NCBI RefSeq assembly: GCF_963576615.1
Contig: NC_088716.1
Span: forward strand, 62,342,228-62,406,227
Length of the DNA: 64,000 nt
Reading direction: 5' to 3'
From: Watersipora subatra
Lineage: Eukaryota > Bryozoa > Gymnolaemata > Cheilostomatida > Watersiporidae
Part shown: positions 61,261-64,000 of the stretch, one piece after another
Position numbering within the stretch: the stretch's first letter is position 1
How the letters are laid out: the number at the start of each line of letters is the position of its first letter
Translations under genes and position numbers: made by a program
Notes under the pieces: model-generated
Told to the model about the DNA's origin: nothing
What the model saw: only the letters and a program-made list of their open reading frames with translations
Databases searched by the model: none

Positions 61261-62499
61261 AAGATCATACAATTTTTAACAGTTCGGAGAAGTTTGCGTT
61301 TCTGAATAGCTGATTGATTTGTCATCTTAGTAGCAGGAGGTACAAAAGAATAATCAGTGATATTTATGGAGAAATCCCACACATTCACTAGTGAATATGT
61401 GGTATTTAGAGCGTTCGGTAATTCATCTCTGAGTAAATTAGTTAACATCAACCATTTGATCACCTGATTGCATCGCTTTGTCCGCCGACATTTGTCATAC
61501 GTTTTCCCATTGTAAAGCTAAATTAAACTGCCGATCAAAATTAAATTTCAGCATTTCGTTTTAAACGGCGTGAGAACATTCAACAGTTGAATATTATTTT
61601 ACTCGAGTTAAGGATAGTGACCTATTGTTATGTGAACTGCTAGAGCGGACTCGTATCGTCATCATCAGCCCACTCAGGCTTCCTCCTTACAATGGCAGAG
61701 GGGCTGAAGGCCTTTCTCATGCGACGATCATGCACACCAATCTAAAACCGCTATTGCACTCGCTTTCATCTTTCCCTTTCTTAGCATGAAAATGAGATTA
61801 AATTGAATGTATTATCCGTTTGGTCATTTAATTCATCTTATATTTAATATTAATTGTTGGGGAAGCTTCGAGGCCTTGTATTTGTCGGTGATTTTTAGGT
61901 GTAAGAGTGCTTGAGGTGTGATAAGTGGACTCACCGAGCTCAGGTGTATTCAAGGCTAGCCGCTGCACCAGCCTCCCTTTAATTATCTTATTTTAATATT
62001 GTAAGCAGTGGAGCCTCTAGCAGGCTTTGATCTTGTGTGAATTCACCAGCTTAAGGTATTTATTCTTGCTTGGCTGAAAATACGAACCTCATTAATACGC
62101 CTAACTTATTGTTCTGTTACAATAACAAGGTTTTTGGAATGTGATATTATAGCGGTGCGATTACGATCCCTTGTTTATCATCAGAATATATAGGAGCAAT
62201 AGAGGTGAAGGCAAGGGAGACAATCATCAGCTGCCTCAAATTTACTACAGCCGAGGGCCTGTCTGGAATGAGCTACAATTACATGTATTTATAGAGGAAA
62301 GACTAAACCTTATCTTGACTAGCAACAGATGGTAGTAATGTTGTCATCTTGTATAAAACCAAAGTATGCATAGTTGATAAGGCATATGACAGTGGGGCCC
62401 ATTCCGGCCACAGTTAATAAAGAAATGTTGCTTATGGTGGTTTGTTAGTAAGTGTTTTATAAGCGAAATCAGATAGTGAATACAACAATAGAGTCAAGA
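61261..62499. other. Unassigned sequence
   Basis: The stretch GGCTGAAGGCCTTTCTCATG near 61700 looks like part of a dispersed element but could not be classed. No gene is seen. Confidence 0.3.
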
Positions 62500-62760
62500 G
62501 ATATTCAAGCATGTAGGCACAATAATTGCATCCCTATGTGCGCCTAGGAAATACTTGCTATCATGGGTACAGGTAATCCGTGCTCATGTAGGCACAAGAA
62601 ATGCACCCCACATGAGCATAGGAAATACCATGGGCACAAATAATGTACGTGAATATGTGGGCACAAGAAATTCATGCCCGCGTGGGCATAGGAAATACAT
62701 ACTGAAGTGAGCACAGATAACGCATGCATATGAATAAGAAAACAATATTAAATATTGGCA
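62500..62760. repeat. Diverged ~40-bp tandem repeat
   Basis: About 6 units around GGGCACAAGAAATTCATGCC and AGGAAATAC. Old and irregular. Confidence 0.7.
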
Positions 62761-62769
62761 CGAGGACAC

Positions 62770-64000
62770 TGACTGATTGACTAGAAGCTAGCAGCGCTGT
62801 AAAAGCGCTAGTGAACCTCACTGCTTGAGAGAGGTCCATTTTATTGGCACCGTATCCCATAGTGCTCCCTCTCGACTTCTTAAGAGTGGAGTACTTTTTT
62901 ATGTTATTAACACCGCTCCGTAAAATTGACATGGTAGAAAGCACCGTGGCAAGCTATGCGTTGTGATTGTTTCACTTGAGTAGCAGGTCAAGTAATTGCT
63001 TTTTATACTAATATATTATTTTTATAAAAAAAATCTCTAGCTACTACATTAGTATAAGTATAACCAGTTACAAGCAACAAATATGCATTATATATATATA
63101 TATTATTATATGTATATTATATATATATTATTGTAATCAGAATAAAAATAATGAGAACAAACAGAATAGTTATTTTTTAATAAATTGGGCCTCTTATTTC
63201 CTTTTACGATTATTTTGAAGGCATCTTTAACATGGTTTTCTTACACGTTGAACATTGAGAAATTTCTTTTATAACAAACGCAGTAGCGAGCAAGATCTAA
63301 GCTATTTATGTAAAGTATTAATGACAGTGTAGTTGCTATGCTCGCTGGTGTATGTTTAATTTACAATAGGTCTGATGTGATTGGCTGATATTTGCAATGG
63401 TTAGGTTATATTCACCGCTACTTCTCATCCGCTACACACATTACCTCAACTCCTATCTTCCATGCTACAACCGCTATCAACCTTTTGACAAGGTAACATT
63501 TTATTCATCGTATAGTCTACATGTTAACCATCAGTCTCAGAACTCAAACAGTCATATATATACACGTTTTTACTGAAACAATCCAGTTATAAAAAAAGTC
63601 ATTCTTTTATATTAGCTTTTTTTAACTTTTTGGACTGCAAATTTTTTGTGTATGGCTAAATGATCCAGCATATCAGATGGCTTTGGATATCTGACATATA
63701 TGTCTACCTAGAAACTGTTTATCCCCACATGTATGTAGACCTGGCTGTTTGCCTTTGCTAATTTATTTTATGTTCAGCAGAATTATATTAAAAATCAACT
63801 ACTCTTTGTAAAAACTATAGTGTGTTGTCGTAGCAAAATTGTTTGTTTTTTATGAAATGACATTAGGGGTAGACTGCCACCACAAACTCTGTTCGAACCC
63901 AGCTGTAATCTGTAACCTTTGTACCAGTCAGTAATACACTTAGCAAAGTATAAGCTAATTTATAGCAGACAAGAACATACGATTTCAAATACATTTTTTC
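62770..64000. other. Unassigned right end of the window
   Basis: AT-rich, with a TATATATTATTATATGTATA tract at 63088-63134. No exon could be supported. Confidence 0.35.

Noticed and set aside
61227-61463. 78-codon minus-strand frame
   Set aside because: No recognised domain, partly overlaps the 38-bp array; not supported as a gene.

Overview
This is animal nuclear DNA: AT-rich, genes split by GT-AG introns, and dense in minisatellites, MITEs and decayed retrotransposons. The element mix and the recurrent ATGTAC-type words fit a marine lophotrochozoan invertebrate (mollusc, bryozoan or similar). The species cannot be fixed from sequence alone.

Two gene families are supported by exon-by-exon reading. 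A stomatin (SPFH/band 7) cluster fills the left half. Copy A is on the minus strand (exon 1 at 1024-982, fused exon 2+3 at 802-620, the rest beyond the left edge). Copy B is on the plus strand (7 coding exons, 11775-17754, 285 aa). Copy C is on the plus strand (7 coding exons, 22613-34610, 286 aa) and has a second candidate first exon at 24011. A dead exon-2 copy lies between B and C at 18999-19090. All copies keep the same intron phases (1, 0, 1, 0, 0, 0, where visible). On the right, a 4-exon gene (53440-58300, 191 aa) encodes a PTB-domain protein that looks like the integrin beta-1-binding protein ICAP-1 (ITGB1BP1).

Layout: 1-1.0 kb copy A; 2.6 kb minisatellite; 3.1-3.8 kb 3' end of an R2-like LINE; 5.6-11.4 kb a composite bounded by ~570-bp inverted repeats, holding a minus-strand Ty3/gypsy relic that carries hAT-type MITEs; 11.8-17.8 kb copy B; 18.1-21.7 kb three tandem arrays; 22.6-34.6 kb copy C, with separate tandem arrays in five of its six introns, including a ~3.4-kb 20-bp array in intron 1; 35-43 kb SINEs, a Harbinger-like element, MITEs and a long hairpin; 43.5-46 kb an interrupted LINE; 46.8-50.3 kb a Ty3/gypsy element with both LTRs but no integrase; 50.6-52.9 kb a second LINE; 53.4-58.3 kb the ICAP-1-like gene; 58.3-64 kb more minisatellites and unassigned sequence.

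The most notable signals concern the stomatin cluster. The last coding exon of B and C is far less diverged than their other exons, suggesting localized gene conversion. A 51-bp tandem repeat in C has copied the exon-5 splice donor seven times. Copy C has two phase-compatible first exons. The dead exon-2 segment preserves an intron state from before the 20-bp array. All coordinates, splice sites and counts were read by hand; no database search was run.
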